Shown piece after piece: positions 62,715 to 64,000 of a stretch of DNA of 64,000 nt; position 1 is the stretch's first letter; each line of letters starts with the position of its first letter. Source of the DNA: Rhodopseudomonas sp. BAL398 (GTDB taxonomy: Bacteria > Pseudomonadota > Alphaproteobacteria > Rhizobiales > Xanthobacteraceae); the NCBI RefSeq assembly GCF_033001325.1, contig NZ_CP133111.1, forward strand, positions 62,001 through 126,000. The letters are read 5' to 3'. A program made the translations under genes and the position numbers. Under the pieces are notes generated by a model, which searched no databases, was not told the origin of the DNA, and saw only the letters and a list, made by a program, of their open reading frames with translations.

Positions 62715-63548
62715 TCATTTCCCCTGGAACACTGCCGCGCGCTTGTCGATGAAGGCCTGCACCGCCTCGCGATGATCGGCCGTCATGGTGGCGCGTATTA
62801 GCCGTTCGGCTTCGTGGTCGCGCGCGGTGGCAAAGTCGAATGCCAGTGCCTCGTCGAGATTGTCTTTCATGTAGCGCAGCGCCAGCGTCGGTCCCGCCGC
62901 CATCGCCTGCGCCATCGCAAACGCCGCGGCTTGCAATTGATCGTCCGGCACCACGCGATTGACCAGCCCGATCGCCTCGCAGCGCCGCGCATCGACCTTC
63001 TCGGCGGTGAACATCAGTTCGCGCGCCCGCGCGGTGCCGACCAGCCGGGTCAGCAGCCAGGCGATGCCGTAATCGCCGCTTAGCGCCACCCGCAGATAAC
63101 CGGTGGTGACGAACGCGGATTCCGCCGCGATCCGGATATCGCAGGCCATCGCGATCGCGAGCCCGGCGCCGGCGGCGGCGCCCGGAAGCGCCGCGATGGT
63201 CGGCTTGCGCACCGATACCAGCGCGCCGGTCAGCAGACGTTGGCGCTCCTGCAGATCCGCCACCTTGTCGTCGAGCGACATCGCCTGCCGCGCCGGATCG
63301 CGATGTGCGCCCATGCCCTTGACGTCGCCGCCGGCGCAGAACGCGGTGCCGGCGCCGGTGATCAGCAGGGCGCCGATCTCCGGATTCTCGCCGCAGCTCT
63401 TGATCATGCTGCGCAACGCCGGCGTCAGCCGATCCGACAGCGCGTTGCGGGCCTCGGGCCGGTTCAGGGTGATAATGGCGACGCGGTTGCGCACCACGCA
63501 CAATAATTCGTCGGTGCCGGTGTCGATGGTGGTCTCGGTGCTGGACAT
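62715..63548 (-). CDS. Enoyl-CoA hydratase/isomerase family protein
   Basis: 277 residues from ATG 63548, with AAGGAA 6 nt upstream; the frame is open beyond but low-complexity. It is a crotonase fold: VAIITLNRPEARNALSDRLT, the oxyanion-hole ALLITGAGTAFCAGGDVKGM and KPTIAALPGAAAGAGLAIAM, then FVTTGYLRVALSGDYGIAWL. At the position of the two catalytic glutamates, one (E164-type) is replaced near SGDYG by D, so the exact reaction (hydration or isomerisation) is uncertain. Likely an acyl-CoA catabolism gene next to an SDR of the same direction. Confidence 0.88.
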   Translation of the reverse strand: MSSTETTIDTGTDELLCVVRNRVAIITLNRPEARNALSDRLTPALRSMIKSCGENPEIGALLITGAGTAFCAGGDVKGMGAHRDPARQAMSLDDKVADLQERQRLLTGALVSVRKPTIAALPGAAAGAGLAIAMACDIRIAAESAFVTTGYLRVALSGDYGIAWLLTRLVGTARARELMFTAEKVDARRCEAIGLVNRVVPDDQLQAAAFAMAQAMAAGPTLALRYMKDNLDEALAFDFATARDHEAERLIRATMTADHREAVQAFIDKRAAVFQGK

Positions 63549-63600
63549 GGTTTTCCTTGCGCGGTTGGTCCGCGTTCGCTGGTTGAACGGTTCGGCGCGG

Positions 63601-64000
63601 CTAGAATTTCTCGACCCAGGGCCGTAGCTCCAGCTCCCAGCTCCAGGCGCTGCGCGGCTGCTGCAGCACGTTCCAGTAGCTGAGCGCAATGGCGTCGGGG
63701 TCGAGCATCGAATCCGGTCGGCCTGCGGGCTCCATCCGCTCCGGTCGCGCCGTGCTGCGGATGCCGCCGTCGATCACGAAATGCGCGACATGAATGCCCT
63801 GCGGCGACAATTCGCGCGCCATCGCTTGCGCCAATCCGCGCAGCGCAAATTTGCCCATCGCGAACGGCGCCGATTGCGCATAGCCCTTGACGCTGGCCGA
63901 GGCCCCGGTGAACAGGATCGCGCCATGCGCCTGCGGCAGCATCCGCCGCGCTGCCTGTTGCGCCACCAGGAAGCCGCCGAAGCCGGAGACCGCGATCGCC
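63601..64000 (-). CDS. SDR family oxidoreductase, C-terminal part (runs off window)
   Basis: 133 codons up to the right edge. Visible are FGGFLVAQQAARRMLPQAHG, AILFTGASASVKGYAQSAPF with the Ser region of the SDR active site, AMGKFALRGLAQAMARELSP (the K of the YxxxK position, where the Y appears replaced by F in PFAMGK) and GIHVAHFVIDGGIRSTARPE. The family fits NAD(P)-dependent short-chain dehydrogenases. The N-terminal cofactor-binding loop is outside the window. It ends 53 bp before the enoyl-CoA hydratase start in the same direction. Confidence 0.85.
   Translation of the reverse strand, partial: AIAVSGFGGFLVAQQAARRMLPQAHGAILFTGASASVKGYAQSAPFAMGKFALRGLAQAMARELSPQGIHVAHFVIDGGIRSTARPERMEPAGRPDSMLDPDAIALSYWNVLQQPRSAWSWELELRPWVEKF

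Overview
High-GC alphaproteobacterial DNA. Gene content and a small protein opening MSHSFHSADRATHLKI (53.0-53.2 kb), a type I associate with Bradyrhizobium/Rhodopseudomonas, point to the Nitrobacteraceae. I saw no intact tRNA, rRNA, CRISPR array or complete insertion sequence.

1-6.75 kb: a heavy-metal module. It holds the 5' end of lspA, a Zn/Cd/Pb P1B-type ATPase with four N-terminal HMA-like domains, a MAPEG-family membrane protein, a glutamine-dependent NAD synthase and a CadR/PbrR-like MerR regulator. The ATPase and the MAPEG gene each have a MerR-type promoter with a 19-bp spacer and a CTGTAG/CTACAG palindrome, so they look like one metal regulon.

6.9-20.1 kb: the conserved maintenance block of an integrative element or plasmid, mostly on the minus strand: DUF736, a membrane protein, DUF2493, a toprim protein, a methylase plus strawberry-notch helicase, DUF6117, a hypothetical protein, ParB, DUF2958 and ArdC. 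Several of these genes share a short hairpin about 22-26 nt before the start codon, with base changes that preserve pairing. No integrase, relaxase or type IV secretion gene lies in the window.

20.5-32.4 kb: cargo. The first part is an autoregulated-looking operon: an acyl-carrier-like protein, an XRE repressor, an ImmA/IrrE protease, a thymidylate-synthase-like enzyme, a protein of the 5-hmdU kinase helical/aGPT-pyrophosphorylase type, and a MazG-like pyrophosphohydrolase. A convergent acpS follows, then a divergent fusion of a metallophosphoesterase with a second thymidylate-synthase-like domain. This combination looks like a nucleotide or DNA-base hypermodification system that uses a phosphopantetheinylated carrier, and it is the best candidate for an undescribed system here. 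A Hachiman-type defence pair (hamA, hamB) follows. A tRNA-3'-end-like sequence plus a terminator at 32.43-32.49 kb may mark the right end of the island.

33-48.5 kb: accessory and stress genes. These are a DsbD/ScsB-like protein, a DUF1223 protein, a decayed bufferin-type locus (bufC and doxX remnants), an EmrAB-like pump with a TetR gene and a 23-bp palindrome, an old-yellow-enzyme gene with a truncated duplicate, LysR and TetR regulators, a DMT exporter, two GSTs and an SDR.

48.5-64 kb: ordinary chromosomal genes: haloacid dehalogenase, MacAB, DUF3095, DUF2147, MATE, GNAT, MFS, FeSOD, CrcB, CinA C-terminal domain, LysR, DUF1127, GNAT, enoyl-CoA hydratase and a partial SDR.
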